DNA of 64,000 nucleotides from CAXBBB01 sp963815505 (GCA_963815505.1 CAWFGU010000013.1:1-64000); one strand, 5' to 3'. Shown: positions 35,089 to 45,282, numbered from the stretch's first letter. Program-made: numbers and translations. Notes: generated by a model not told the origin, from the sequence alone.

Positions 35089-36665
35089 ATGACCCGAAAC
35101 TCTATTAAATCATCCGCGCTGCTGCTATTGGCTCTGCTGATGGCAGGCGCCTCTTGGGCGCAAGACCTGCGACCGACTGAAACTCTCTACTTCACGCCGC
35201 GTGTTGGCGTCAGCAATTATTACGGGGATAACGACCCTGACTTCGATTTTGACGAGTGGTCGGTCGACAAGAAGATTCCGTTTTACGGCGGCCTCGAAAT
35301 AGGGTACCAGTACACGAAGACCTTCGCTCTCGGATTCGGTGTGGGAATCACGGATCTGCCTACCTCTGCTGGTCCAAACCTAGGACCTGTTCTCGGTCAA
35401 GGGGGTGGAGGCCGCGGGTATACGCGGGACGAAAACTCGTTCAAGTACCCGTTCTATCTCGTCGGACGTCTCCAAAGTGCTGGAAACTTCTCTCCTTACA
35501 TCGAAGCCGGTGCAGGAGCCGCTATCTCTGTATTCAACAGAGTCGGTGACTTGGGCAATGTGAGCCTCGCCTACGGCCCGCAGTTCGGCCTTGGATTCGA
35601 CTATTTCTTCAATCCGCGCACCGCGTTCACAGTTGGTGTTCAGTCGTCTGCTGGCATTCCCGGACGAAGTCATCGACAGCGATGAGTATCGTACGCGCCA
35701 TTCATGGATCCAACGTTCGCGAAGTGGCTCCGTTCGACCTGGTGAGCAACCTGTCATTTGGCCTCAAGTTCAACAACAAGAAAGCCTTTACCCCTGTCGA
35801 CGTGCTGTCGATCGACGGACCCTCGACCCTCCAAGTTGGACAGAGCGGCACCTACGAAGCGATGGTCAACCTGAATGCCACGCAGCCGGTCGAGTACCGC
35901 TGGGACTTCGGTGACGGTAACATGGGAACAGGCCTCGTCGCTACGCACAGCTACGATCGCGCCGGTACCTACACCGTCACGTTCACGGCGTCGAACGGCC
36001 GTTCGATGGACAGCGAGTCGATGACGACGACCGTCGTTGCGCCGCCTGTCGGTGCTTCGGTCGTCTCGATCAACTCGACGCCCAACCCGTCGACGACGGG
36101 ACAGACGGTCCGTTTCAGCTCGAACGTACGTGGCGACACGCCGCTCGAGTACATGTGGAACTTCGGCGATGGCACGACGGGCACGGGCGCAAACCCGACG
36201 CACGTGTATAGCCAGCCGGGCACCTACACGGTATCGCTGACGGTCCGCAACAACGCCGGAAGCGACACGGCCACACTGACGCAGGTCGTCAACGCTGCCA
36301 TGATGGCCAATCCGTGTGCGGACATCGCCGAACTGAACTCGGCGTACTTCATGAACAACTCGTCGGTCCTGACCGCCGAAGCTCGTGCCGAGCTGATGGA
36401 GAACGTCGAAGTGCTGCGTGACTGCGCCTGCATCACGACGCGCATCGAAGGCTTCGCCGGACCGCGTGAGCGTAACCCGCAGCGCCTCAGCGAGGCCCGC
36501 GCCAACGCTGTCATGCAGTTCTACGTCGACAACGGTATCTCGGCTTCGCAGTTGAGCATGTCGGGCATGGGCCGCGTCGGTGCAACGACGACCAAGAAGG
36601 ACGACACGAGCCAGTTCCGCCGCGTCGACTCGATCCCGATGACCTCGGATTGCACGATGAACTAA
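35089..36665 (+). CDS. OmpA-family protein with PKD domains, interrupted by three indels at 35650-35733
   Basis: An outer-membrane/peptidoglycan anchor of about 525 residues after repair. Signal peptide MTRNSIKSSALLLLALLMAGASWAQ (ATG 35089 with strong SD) leads into an N-terminal beta-barrel. Two PKD domains follow (VEYRWDFGDGNMGTG, LEYMWNFGDGTTGTG), then an OmpA C-terminal domain (ELNSAYFMNNSSVLTAEARA and the RLSEARANAVMQFYVDNGI helix). Between 35650 and 35733 the sense passes through three frames: SSA, then AFPDEVIDSDE, then APFMDPTFAKWL, then FDLVSNLSFGLKF. That needs one extra base and two missing bases. A terminator follows at 36737. Confidence 0.85.
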
Positions 36666-36736
36666 AGCGACATATGATCGCTGAATCGGCCGGACTTCTC
36701 TGTCCGAACTGATCGAAGCGATCTTCGCTAGAAACC

Positions 36737-36780
36737 GCAGCGGGCGGGTGTGCTTCGGCGCATCCGCCCGCTGCTTTTTT
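36737..36780 (+). terminator. Strong intrinsic terminator after the OmpA/PKD gene
   Basis: A 17-bp stem starting GCAGCGGGCGG and ending CCGCCCGCTGC, closed by a stable TTCG tetraloop and followed by six T residues. It lies 72 bp past the stop at 36665 and separates the two OmpA genes. Confidence 0.93.
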
Positions 36781-36882
36781 GCGCGCAGCATTCGCCGAGC
36801 CGTCTCGATATGGGCAATGTCCAACCGTCCATCATTTTGGTAAGGCTTTTGCGGAGTACCTGGTTGCTTCCCCCCTCGCCCT

Positions 36883-38016
36883 ATGAAAGTCTTCTTCGCC
36901 CTACTGGGTGTCTTCCTGCTCTCCACGCCGCTCCACGCGCAAAGCAACCAGTTTCGCGACTCCCGAGCGCATATTGGAATTGCGGGTGGCTTGTTCACCT
37001 ACTATGGTCCCGTTGACCTAAATCAGCCTGATCGAGGGACCAACTCCATCACGGCGCATGACCCGGCTGCTGTTCTGCTCGGATCGTTTCCCATCGTAAG
37101 CGACCAGTGGTATTTCCGTATGATGCTCGGCGTCACAAACTTCGACCGTGACGATGGGCAAGTGGGACGCACTGACCTCGACCAAAATGCGTTCCTGGGG
37201 GAATACCTGTACTGGTTCGAGCCCGAGGTAGTCTACACGCCACTGCCGGGGTCGACGAGCCCGATCATGCCGTATCTCTTTACGGGATTCGGTGCCCTGC
37301 TCGCCGATCCGTTCACCGCCGAAGAACGAATCAATATCCCAAATGCCGGCACGCCTGGACCAGAGAGGAGCGTGTTCGCTCTACCCATCGGAGTGGGGGT
37401 CGACTTCGCGCTGAGTCGGTACTTTTCGTTCTTCGTAGAGGGGTCGTACCGATTCAACTTCAATTACGCCCTCAACAACGAGAACGGAGGCCGCAATCCA
37501 CACAACACGTCGCTCGTGCTCGCTGGTCTGCGCTTCGGGCTCGACCGCCGCGACCGCGAGGTGCAGTACATCCCCCCGCCACCGCTTCCGCCGGTATCGG
37601 TGATCCCGCCCTACCAGCCGCCCATCGCGCGTCCGACGCCGATCCGTGAGGAGTGCACGCTGATCGAACTCAACACGATCTACTTCGCGCTCAACAGCAC
37701 GACGGTCGATGCCGAAGCACGCGCGCTACTCAACGCCAACGTGCAGGCACTCCGCTTCAACCCGTTGTGCTGCGTGGATGTCATCGGATACACAGATCGG
37801 TCAGAGGGTACGGATGCCATCCGAGTATCGCGCGCTCGCTCGCAGGCGGTATACGACTTTTATATCGATGCGGGAATTGAGCGAGATCGCATTACGCTGG
37901 GTGCTGTCGGCCGCGGATTGGCGGCGTGTGGTAAGGGCAAAGATGCCGACGGCTGTATCGGCAACCGACGCGTGGAGTCGATACCGCGTATGTGTAAGCC
38001 TGCCGGATCCCAATAA
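36883..38016 (+). CDS. OmpA-family outer-membrane protein
   Basis: A 377-residue protein. Signal peptide MKVFFALLGVFLLSTPLHAQ is followed by an eight-strand-type barrel (about 21-225). A Pro-rich hinge (PPPPLPPVSVIPPYQPP) leads to a peptidoglycan-binding OmpA-like domain with ELNTIYFALNSTTVDAEARA and VIGYTDRSEGTDAIRVSRAR. The domain carries several cysteines (EECT, PLCCVD, AACGKGKDADGC) that may form disulfides. The domain plan matches the preceding gene minus the PKD repeats, so the two are probably related. A terminator follows at 38038. Confidence 0.9.
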   Translation: MKVFFALLGVFLLSTPLHAQSNQFRDSRAHIGIAGGLFTYYGPVDLNQPDRGTNSITAHDPAAVLLGSFPIVSDQWYFRMMLGVTNFDRDDGQVGRTDLDQNAFLGEYLYWFEPEVVYTPLPGSTSPIMPYLFTGFGALLADPFTAEERINIPNAGTPGPERSVFALPIGVGVDFALSRYFSFFVEGSYRFNFNYALNNENGGRNPHNTSLVLAGLRFGLDRRDREVQYIPPPPLPPVSVIPPYQPPIARPTPIREECTLIELNTIYFALNSTTVDAEARALLNANVQALRFNPLCCVDVIGYTDRSEGTDAIRVSRARSQAVYDFYIDAGIERDRITLGAVGRGLAACGKGKDADGCIGNRRVESIPRMCKPAGSQ

Positions 38017-38037
38017 CCCGACAAATTGGAGCGAGTT

Positions 38038-38073
38038 GGAGGCTGCCCGCGTTGACGCGAGCAGCCTCCTTTG
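38038..38073 (+). terminator. Intrinsic terminator after the second OmpA gene
   Basis: GGAGGCTGC pairs with GCAGCCTCC (9 bp) around an inner CGCG-TTGA-CGCG mini-hairpin and is followed by TTTG. It lies 22 bp after the stop and just before the GTG of queG at 38087. Confidence 0.75.
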
Positions 38074-38086
38074 CTTCTGAGCTTCT

Positions 38087-39055
38087 GTGACTTCCGACGC
38101 TACACGCCATTTGCTGACTGCCGAACTCAAAGCCGAAGCGAAGCGGTTGGGCTTCGACGTATGCGGGGTGTCGCTGGCAGAGCGGTTGGACGAAGAGTCT
38201 GAGCGACTAGAAACGTGGTTGACCGAAGGACGCAACGGGTCGATGGCGTGGATGGAGCGCAATTTCGAGAAGCGCGTCGATCCGCGACGATTGGTCGATG
38301 GAGCACAGTCCGTTGTGTCTGTTTTGCACTCCTATTACCGGCCGGAGTCGAGACCGGACGACGAGCGGATCGGAAAGATCAGTCGCTATGCGTGGGGCGA
38401 CGATTACCATGATGTACTCAAGGACAAGCTGTTCGCCCTGTTCAACTGGCTCGACGAGCGGACGCGCGGATGCAGCGGACGAGCATTCGTCGACTCGGCG
38501 CCTGTTATGGACAAAGCATGGGCGCAGCGGGCAGGGCTGGGCTGGATGGGCAAGCACTCCAATCTGCTTCGGCAAGACCGAGGCTCATTTTTCTTCATCG
38601 GCGAGTTGATCGTCGACGTGCGATTGGACGCTGACGAGCCATTCACCGCCGATCACTGCGGCACCTGCACACGCTGCATCGACGCGTGCCCGACCGATGC
38701 GATCTACCAGCCGTACGCCGTCGACGCGAGGCGGTGCATTTCGTATCAGACGATCGAGAACAAGACGGGCACGATTCCTGACGACCTGGCGGCTGATTTC
38801 GGGAGCTGGATCTTCGGGTGCGACATTTGCCAGGACGTGTGCCCATGGAACAAGTTCAAGCGGGCGACGACAGAACCGCGCTTCGCCCCACGCGACGGCA
38901 TCGTCGACACGCACCTAGAGCAGTGGGCCGAACTCGATCTGGAGGCCTTCGCCCTACGCTTTCGTAAGAACCCCGTCAAGCGCGCCAAACTCAGCGGTTT
39001 TCTGCGCAACGTCGAGGTCGCGATTCGCAACTCGGAACGCTCAGAGCGCGGGTAA
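38087..39055 (+). CDS. queG: Epoxyqueuosine reductase QueG
   Basis: This cobalamin- and [4Fe-4S]-dependent enzyme reduces epoxyqueuosine to queuosine in tRNA, the last step of the pathway. The 322-residue protein has the N-terminal corrinoid-binding part (SVVSVLHSYYRPES, GRAFVDSAPVMDKAWAQRAG, GWMGKHSNLL). Two 4Fe-4S motifs follow, CGTCTRCIDACP and CDICQDVCPW. It starts with a GTG. Its need for B12 fits the riboswitch-controlled B12 importer at 3.8-7.3 kb. Its 3' end overlaps the convergent kinase gene by about 15 bp. Confidence 0.96.
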   Translation: MTSDATRHLLTAELKAEAKRLGFDVCGVSLAERLDEESERLETWLTEGRNGSMAWMERNFEKRVDPRRLVDGAQSVVSVLHSYYRPESRPDDERIGKISRYAWGDDYHDVLKDKLFALFNWLDERTRGCSGRAFVDSAPVMDKAWAQRAGLGWMGKHSNLLRQDRGSFFFIGELIVDVRLDADEPFTADHCGTCTRCIDACPTDAIYQPYAVDARRCISYQTIENKTGTIPDDLAADFGSWIFGCDICQDVCPWNKFKRATTEPRFAPRDGIVDTHLEQWAELDLEAFALRFRKNPVKRAKLSGFLRNVEVAIRNSERSERG

Positions 39056-41504
39056 GAAAATGCGAAAGGTAGACCCATGTCCTTTCTCGCTCTCGGCCGT
39101 AATCTCCCCACCCAGCGCCGCCACGATGCGGTGCGCGAGCGCCAAACCGACGCCTGTGCCCTCGTAATCGCGATTGAGGCGGCGATCCTCCTGCAGAAAC
39201 GGGGTAAACAGTTTGTCCAAGTAGGTGGCGTCCATGCCAATGCCCGTGTCTTCGACTTCTATGCGCACGCGGTTGGCCTCGAGCCGGGTCGAGACGCGCA
39301 CGTATCCCGCCTGGGTAAACTTGGCGGCGTTGGAGAGCAACTGGTCGAGTGCTTGTCTCAACCGGTTGGCATCGACGAGCACTTCGGGGTCGGACGGATC
39401 CAGGTCCAGGTAGAGCGCAATTCCGGCGTTCGACAGCTTTTCGGCAACGAAGCCGACCGAATCAGTGACGGCGTCGTTGATGCCCAGCGGTGCGCGAACG
39501 AGCTCGGCAGATCCGGTTTCCAGGTTGGCGAGGTCGAAGATGTCGTTGACGAGCGATAGGATCTGGTGCGTCTTTGCTCGAATCGTGTCGATGAACTCGT
39601 CGATCTGTGGCGGAAGTTGGGCGCCGGTTTCGGCTTTGAAGTCGTTTAGTTCAGATTCGAGCAGTTCTGAAAACCCGCTAATCGTACCCAGAGGCGTGCG
39701 GACTTCGTGCGAGAGCGTGGCGATGAACGCCGTCTTGTCTCGGCTCTGCGCCTCGGCATCTTGCTTGGCTTGCAGCAGCACCGCTTCGGCGCGCTTCTGC
39801 TCGGTTACGTCGGCGAGCGTGCCGACGACGGATAGCGTACCGGTAGCGTCGCGGTGGGGAACGGCGCTTTCCCGAATCCACCGATAGCCGCCGCCCGCAG
39901 AGTGCCGGATGCGGAAACTGACGGTACTCTCTTTTCCTGCGCGCAGCGCGGAGTCGTGCTCAGCCAAGCAGGTCGTGCACGTTGGAGTCGGCGGCGAGCG
40001 TGGGCCAGATGTCGTGCGGAGGCAGAAACTCCGACGGCTCACGCCCTGTGATCGCTCCGATCTGCGGAGTGATGAACAGGTAGTGCCGCCCGCCCTGGTC
40101 GAATACGAAGTTGAAGAGCGCATCTTGAATCGTCGAGACGGTCAAGCGGTAGCGATTGGTCGATCGGAGCCATGCCAACAACGTTTCGAACAGGCGCACT
40201 AGCCCGAGCACAAACGTCTCGTTGACGCTCGTCAGCAGCGGGTCGCTGCCATGCGTCCGCTCGATCAGCAGGAAGCCATCCAGTTCGGTGTCGAAGAACG
40301 GAAGCAAAAGGCTCTCGCGCGCGTCGCTCAGCCGAAAAGAGGGATCGTCAGCGAGACCGGGCAGCAGAATCGGAGCGCCCCGCTGAACGAGCCGGGCTAG
40401 ATATGGATGATCGGACGGCTCAAAGGACAGACCTTTGAGATCGCTCGCCGTCTCCCCCCACAACGCGCCCACGCTAAAAGGCGAGGACTGGGTGACGGGC
40501 GGCGATAGGACGGCCGCGCGCTGCCCACCCAACGTTTGAGCGAAGATGCGAGCGGCTTCACGCCAGAACGTGCCCTCGTCAGCATCCTCGAAGACGGCTT
40601 CGCGCAGGGCACTCTCGGCACGTATGAACCGCTCGCGCAACCGCTTTTCACTCCGCCGCGCCCGCTCCTCGGTGACGTCCTGAAACAATACGACCGCGCC
40701 CACGACTGTCCCGTCCTCCTGGCAGATCGGAGAGCCGTTGAGTACGAGTTGACGTGGCGGTCGGCGCTGCGGTGCGTAGCGTACCTCCAGTTCGCGCACG
40801 GGCTCTCCAGCCAGCAATTTGCGCATAGCGCCGCCGAACAGCCCGTTCAGACCCAGGACGTTGAACGCGCTCAACCCAATCCACGCGTCCTCCGCTTCCT
40901 CACCGATGATCGAACGGAATTGGTGATTCTCGAACGTCACCGTCCCCGTCATGTCGAGATGAATCAGGCCGACCGGACTCTGCTCGAGAAACGTGTTGTA
41001 CAGCGACTCGCTCTGAAACAGCGCAGCCTCCGTCTCGCTCTGCTGGGTCAGGTCGAGCAGCACGACATCGGTCGCGGCGGGGTTGGATGAGGGAAAGAGA
41101 TGGGCCTCGACCAATCGTTCCGTGCTGTCGGCGTGGCGAAGGCGAAACGACGACGTTTGAGCCTTTCCACTGATCGCGCGCGTCATCGCCTGCCGGAGCG
41201 ACTCCCGATCTTCGGGAAGCAACCGGTCGCGCATGATCTGCCACGCTTCGAGCCGATGCGGAAGACCCGTGATTTCGTATGCTGACTCGTTGGCATAGAG
41301 CACCGTCCCGTCGTGGGCCACGCGAAGCATCGCAATGGGGCCTCGGTGAACGAATGGCGGCACGACCAGTCCGGCGAACGGCGCCGTATCACCTCCGGTC
41401 TCATCCCGGTCCGCGCCCATATCACCCGTCGAATCGTCCGCCGCGGCGAGCGTGTCGAGGCGTGCCCAGAGGGGCGGAGCTGCGGGATCGACGAAATCGG
41501 TCAT
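39041..41504 (-). CDS. Multi-PAS/GAF sensor histidine kinase, frameshifted at about 39965
   Basis: A soluble kinase of about 820 residues after repair. The N-terminal part (from 41504) has two PAS domains (HDGTVLYANESAYEITGLP, MTGTVTFENHQFRSIIGEEA), a GAF-like segment (about 300-450) and the first half of a third PAS. It ends at DSNVHDLLG plus stop. The other frame continues with AEHDSALRAGKESTVSFRIR and carries HisKA (IATLSHEVRTPLGTI) and the ATPase domain (DTGIGM, GTGVGLALAHRIV). Dropping one base within 39964-39967 joins them. No membrane helix or receiver domain is seen. The partner regulator is not adjacent. Confidence 0.87.
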
Positions 41505-41535
41505 AACGCATACGTACCCGCAAAATCAGCGCCAA

Positions 41536-42801
41536 TCATTGGCCTGTTGCAGCAACTGCGTTTTTCTCGCGGGGAACGATCAGCGCCAGCCACGCCAGCC
41601 CGCACGCCACCTGCACTCCACCAAAAACGAGAAAGCCTGTCGAAAGCGACATGCCAGCCTCGACGAGTGCGCTCGCTCCCAGCGTGGAGATGGTCTCGAA
41701 CAGCGTCAGCAGCAGGAACTGCGTGGCGAACACGCGGCCGCGAAACTCGTCGTGAGCGCGTTCTTGCAGCAAGACGGTCGACAGCACCCAGTTGGCGCCG
41801 CTCGCCACGTGCGCGCCAAAGACGAATGCCAGCATCGCCAGGGAAACGGACCACAGACCAGGCTGCATGTAGCAGATCCCGCTCGCAACGATGCACACAC
41901 CCAGAACAGCTGGCCATACGCGCTGATCGTTGAACCACGTGCGCGCCAGAATCGGCCCCAGCCCCGTCCCCAACCCGCGCGCCGAGAACACCAGTCCGAT
42001 GCCCAGCGCCGCTCGCCCGTCGATCAACTGCTCGCCCGCCAGCGTCGCCAGGTAGATGAGTCCGCCGCCGCCCAGCGTCCACGTGCATTTGGCGAGCGCC
42101 ATTCGGCCCACTTCGGGACGCCGCACCATGTAGCGCCAGCCGCTGACGATCTGTCCGACAGCCGACTTCAGCAGGGGCACATCGCTTACGTCTCGCTCAG
42201 CCGGAGGCACGCGCAGGCGCCAGAGGAATGACGCTGAGACGAGATACGTCAGGCTATCGAGCAGAAAGACGGTTTCGCGCCCGAACGCATCCGTCGCCAG
42301 TCCCCCCGCCGCGGCGCCAACGGCCAGCATAGTCGACCACGTGGCCGACAGAATCGTGTTGGCCGTCACCAGCCCTCGCTTTTCGACGATTCGGGGCAGC
42401 AGTGCGTTCTTAGCGGGCTGAAACACCGCGCCGACGATCACCTGCAGCGCAGCGAGCACGTAGAGCCACCCAACCTCGCCCGGCTCGTCGACGAACAGGA
42501 AGCCGAGCACCAGCACGGCGCGGATCAGGTCGGCTCCGATCATCAGGCGCCGGCGGTCGAAGCGGTCGGCCAGCACTCCGGCAAACGGCGACGCCAGGGC
42601 CCACGGCAGCAGTTTGACCGAGAGGATAGCCCCGAGTGCGAACGCCGAGCCGGTCAGCTCGCGGACGAGGGTGTAGAGCGCGATCGTGTTGAACCAATCG
42701 CCCAAGAGCGAGACGACCGAGCCGAACCACAGGCTGCGGAAGTTGCGGTTGCCCCGGATCAGTTCGGAATAGCGAAGCGGGACAGCGGCGTGTGGTGGCA
42801 T
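41536..42801 (-). CDS. MFS transporter (MFS_3/EntS-like exporter)
   Basis: A 421-residue inner-membrane transporter with 12 predicted helices. The N-terminus FRSLWFGSVVSLLGDWFNTI, the loop motif GVLADRFDRRRLMIGADL after helix 2, and the second-half ERAHDEFRGRVFATQFL are typical of the drug/siderophore-export MFS_3 group. Substrate cannot be read from the sequence. It lies 31 bp upstream of the PAS kinase in the same direction, so the two may be co-transcribed. Confidence 0.87.
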   Translation of the reverse strand: MPPHAAVPLRYSELIRGNRNFRSLWFGSVVSLLGDWFNTIALYTLVRELTGSAFALGAILSVKLLPWALASPFAGVLADRFDRRRLMIGADLIRAVLVLGFLFVDEPGEVGWLYVLAALQVIVGAVFQPAKNALLPRIVEKRGLVTANTILSATWSTMLAVGAAAGGLATDAFGRETVFLLDSLTYLVSASFLWRLRVPPAERDVSDVPLLKSAVGQIVSGWRYMVRRPEVGRMALAKCTWTLGGGGLIYLATLAGEQLIDGRAALGIGLVFSARGLGTGLGPILARTWFNDQRVWPAVLGVCIVASGICYMQPGLWSVSLAMLAFVFGAHVASGANWVLSTVLLQERAHDEFRGRVFATQFLLLTLFETISTLGASALVEAGMSLSTGFLVFGGVQVACGLAWLALIVPREKNAVAATGQ

Positions 42802-43132
42802 CGAAGCCTCAACCTATGCGCGCTCGCATGGCTCCTTGCCGAGCCGTGAAGACACATGCACGTTGCCTCACCGTTCGGCTCGAAAACAAGAACCAGACAA
42901 CCCAACAGTTCGTCGCCGGATTAGCGCGGCACCAGAGCTAGGCATCAGCGATGCGTGCGTAAGGAGGATTGAGCTTGTCCGACGCAAAGGTGGAAGGTGC
43001 GCGTGCACCATCCGCAGAATCGTATCTAGGCGTCTCTGGTCCAACCGAGGTCGTCCTGGCGGCGCGAACGTCGAAACTCGAACGCCGCTTCGCATCCTTA
43101 GACAATAAAGGCGCTGCGCTGGGCCGCGCGCA
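42802..43132. other. Intergenic region without a recognised gene
   Basis: About 330 bp between the MFS and yebC genes. Only short open frames, overlapping yebC and lacking coding character, are present. It should contain the MFS promoter, but I could not assign boxes with confidence. Confidence 0.5.
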
Positions 43133-43873
43133 TCATTCTTTCTCGGGCACAAGCGCCGGGTCGATCGTCGAGTAGACGTTCTGGATGTCTTGGTGATCGT
43201 CGATTTTCTCCATTAGAGCGAGGACTTTCTCAGCGGCCGACTCGTCGACCTGAGTGTGCGTCGTCGGGGAGCGGCGGAGTTCGGCCTCGCGAGGTTCGAT
43301 GCCTGATGCTTCGAGCGCTTTCTGAACGTCACCAAACGCCTCGACGGGCGTCGTGACGACGTACGTGTCCCCCTCGTGCTCGAGATCTTCGGCTCCGGCG
43401 TCGGCCACAAGTTCTAGAGTTTCGAGTTCGTCTCGGCCACCCGCATCGATCTCGAAGACGCCTTTGCGATCAAACATGAACGCCACTGACCCGCTCTGTC
43501 CGAGGCTGCCTCCGGCGCGCGAAAACATGGCTCGGAGGTCGGCCACGGTGCGGTTCGGGTTGTCTGTCAGCGCTTCGACGAGGATCGCGACGCCACCGCT
43601 CGCATAGCCTTCGTAGATCATCTCCTGGAAGTCCTCACCTTGGATCTCGCCCGTCCCCCGCTTGATGGCGCGTTCGATGTTGTCCTTGGGCATGTTGGCC
43701 GCCTTGCCCTTATCGACCGACAGCGCCAGGCGCGGGTTCATCGACACGTCGCCGCCGCCTTCCCTGGCCGCCACCATGATATCGCGTGTGATACGGGCCC
43801 ATACTTTGGCGCGCTTGCCATCGGTGACGGCTTTCTGGCGCTTGATAGTCGCCCATTTACTGTGTCCGGACAT
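43133..43873 (-). CDS. YebC/PmpR family protein
   Basis: A 246-residue protein with the diagnostic N-terminus MSGHSKWATIKRQKAVTDGKR and internal MPKDNIERAIKRGTG, YEGYASGGVAILVEALTDN and FSRAGGSLGQSGSVAFMF. Family members are described as transcriptional regulators and, more recently, as factors that relieve ribosome stalling at proline-rich motifs; which applies here is unknown. It is monocistronic, with a TACCTTTC promoter box 22 bp upstream. Confidence 0.95.
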   Translation of the reverse strand: MSGHSKWATIKRQKAVTDGKRAKVWARITRDIMVAAREGGGDVSMNPRLALSVDKGKAANMPKDNIERAIKRGTGEIQGEDFQEMIYEGYASGGVAILVEALTDNPNRTVADLRAMFSRAGGSLGQSGSVAFMFDRKGVFEIDAGGRDELETLELVADAGAEDLEHEGDTYVVTTPVEAFGDVQKALEASGIEPREAELRRSPTTHTQVDESAAEKVLALMEKIDDHQDIQNVYSTIDPALVPEKE

Positions 43874-43894
43874 GGTGTGGTTCAGTTAGACGCC

Positions 43895-43902
43895 GAAAGG
43901 TA
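43895..43902 (-). promoter_or_regulatory. Candidate -7 promoter box (TACCTTTC) of yebC
   Basis: On the minus strand the sequence reads TACCTTTC, seven of eight to TAnnTTTG and identical to the box before rsmA. It lies 21 bases upstream of the yebC ATG. A TAGCTTAC on the plus strand at 43934-43941 could serve the divergent FkbM gene. No clear -33 element is assigned. Confidence 0.4.
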
Positions 43903-43966
43903 CGCCGCACGGCGATGCGCGTTCGCACGCTCGTAGCTTACGCGTTCGCCTCACGACTCGAATCTC

Positions 43967-44791
43967 ATGACACTGGAATCCCTCGTTCGCAGTGCTGCAC
44001 GGCTCCTCGGAGTGTCCGTCAACCGGCTACCCTCGGATGCTTCACCGCGTCATTACGTGCCCGTTCGCGATCCCTACGAACTTCTGGAAGACCACATTGG
44101 AGGTGCCGGAGCCATTCTGGTCGACGCCGGAGCATACGTGGGGGAGACAAGCTTGAAGCTGCGCGACCACTTCTCCGATGCTACGATCCACGCACTCGAG
44201 CCTTTCCCCGATTCCTACGACCGTCTGTGCGCCGCAGTCGAGAGCGATCCGCTGACGCACACGCATCAGATCGCGCTCGGCGCGACGACGCGCTCCGTGG
44301 CTCTGCACGTCAACGCAGGACAGGCTACCAACTCGCTGCTTCCCAGTCATGAGAGCGGCGCTTCGTTTTGGGGTGAGGGCCTTCTCGAAACGCAAGATAC
44401 CGTTATCGTACCTGCGCTGACGCTAGATGAGTTCTGCGCGCGTCAGAACATCGGACACATCGACTTGCTCAAACTGGACGTGCAGGGCGCCGAATACGAC
44501 GTGCTGGAAGGAGCCGCAGGATTGTTGGACTCTCAGGCCATCGACTTCGTCTTTCTCGAAGTGCTGATCGCTCCAACTTACCAGGGACAGCATGCGCTCA
44601 GCGAGTACCTGAGTTTGCTCGAGTCACATGGATACGCCCTCTTCGGCTTCTACGACCTGGTTCACCACCAGGGACGGCTGATCCAGTTGGATATGCTGGT
44701 AGCCAGCCGCGCCGCGCTGAGGCGCTCTGGCTCATCGCCGGTACACGAACAGCGCGACGGCAAACGCCAGAACGGCCGTGTACAGAGATGA
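43967..44791 (+). CDS. FkbM family methyltransferase
   Basis: A 274-residue SAM-dependent methyltransferase. The SAM site reads ILVDAGAYVGETSLKLRDHF. FkbM-family blocks ALEPFPDSYDRL and LDLLKLDVQGAEYDVLEGA are present, with a downstream FVFLEVLI strand. Such enzymes often O-methylate surface sugars or lipids. The last 25 residues are Arg/Gln-rich and overlap the convergent mreD by 60 bp. An extra base near 44712 would give an earlier stop at 44718-44720 and remove the overlap, so the annotated 3' end may be wrong. Confidence 0.8.
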   Translation: MTLESLVRSAARLLGVSVNRLPSDASPRHYVPVRDPYELLEDHIGGAGAILVDAGAYVGETSLKLRDHFSDATIHALEPFPDSYDRLCAAVESDPLTHTHQIALGATTRSVALHVNAGQATNSLLPSHESGASFWGEGLLETQDTVIVPALTLDEFCARQNIGHIDLLKLDVQGAEYDVLEGAAGLLDSQAIDFVFLEVLIAPTYQGQHALSEYLSLLESHGYALFGFYDLVHHQGRLIQLDMLVASRAALRRSGSSPVHEQRDGKRQNGRVQR

Positions 44792-45244
44792 GCCGAGCCA
44801 TGTCCCCCAGACCAGACTCATTTGCCGCATGCCTTCGCTCAGCGCGAGCAGCAGCACGTAGAGGCCATTGTGGACCAGAGCGACGACCAGCCCGCCCAGG
44901 AAGGCCTGCCCCGGAGCGATGATGAGCAGTTCGCGCTCGGACGCTTTGAACGTTCCGCCGACGAAGCCCAAGACCGTTTTGGTCAGCATGTGCAGGCCCC
45001 ACGTGCCGAGTGTGGCATCGACGGCCAGTCCCAAGCCGAAGCCGGTAAGCGTACCGGCCATCCGTCCGTAGCGGAGGCTCACCCAGATGATGAAGAGCAG
45101 CGGGGCGTCGGGAGTGGCGCCGAAGATGGTCAGACGCGAGAAGACTAGCCACTGCGCGAGGAACACCAATCCGCCGATAATGGCGAGGCGCCCCGGCTGC
45201 GACGTGCGGAGGGCAGACGAGGAGCGGACGGACGTCAGAGACAC
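44732..45244 (-). CDS. mreD: Rod shape-determining protein MreD
   Basis: A 170-residue inner-membrane protein with five to six helices (LAIIGGLVFLAQWLVFSRL, FGLGLAVDATLGTWGLHML, AFLGGLVVALVHNGLYVLLL). The pattern DAPLLFIIWVSLRYGRMAGTLTGFGLGLAVD is typical of MreD, the partner of MreB/MreC and MrdB/PBP2 in elongation. mreB and mreC are not in the window. A GTG at 45244 is the start, and the PBP4-type gene lies 38 bp upstream in the same direction. Confidence 0.85.
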   Translation of the reverse strand: MSLTSVRSSSALRTSQPGRLAIIGGLVFLAQWLVFSRLTIFGATPDAPLLFIIWVSLRYGRMAGTLTGFGLGLAVDATLGTWGLHMLTKTVLGFVGGTFKASERELLIIAPGQAFLGGLVVALVHNGLYVLLLALSEGMRQMSLVWGTWLGSSLYTAVLAFAVALFVYRR

Positions 45245-45263
45245 GGCGGGCGGGTACGAGGGC

Positions 45264-45271
45264 GAAAGGTA
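45264..45271 (-). promoter_or_regulatory. Candidate -7 box (TACCTTTC) upstream of mreD
   Basis: The same TACCTTTC octamer as before rsmA and yebC, here 19 bases from the mreD GTG and within the 38-bp gap after dacB. It could give mreD its own transcript. No -33 TTG sits at the right distance. Confidence 0.3.
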
Positions 45272-45282
45272 AGGTAGCAGCC

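Noticed and set aside
42969..43175. 68-residue frame from a TTG after AAGGAGG
   Set aside because: The SD-like run abuts the start with no spacing, the frame overlaps the yebC 3' end, and the translation lacks conserved features.
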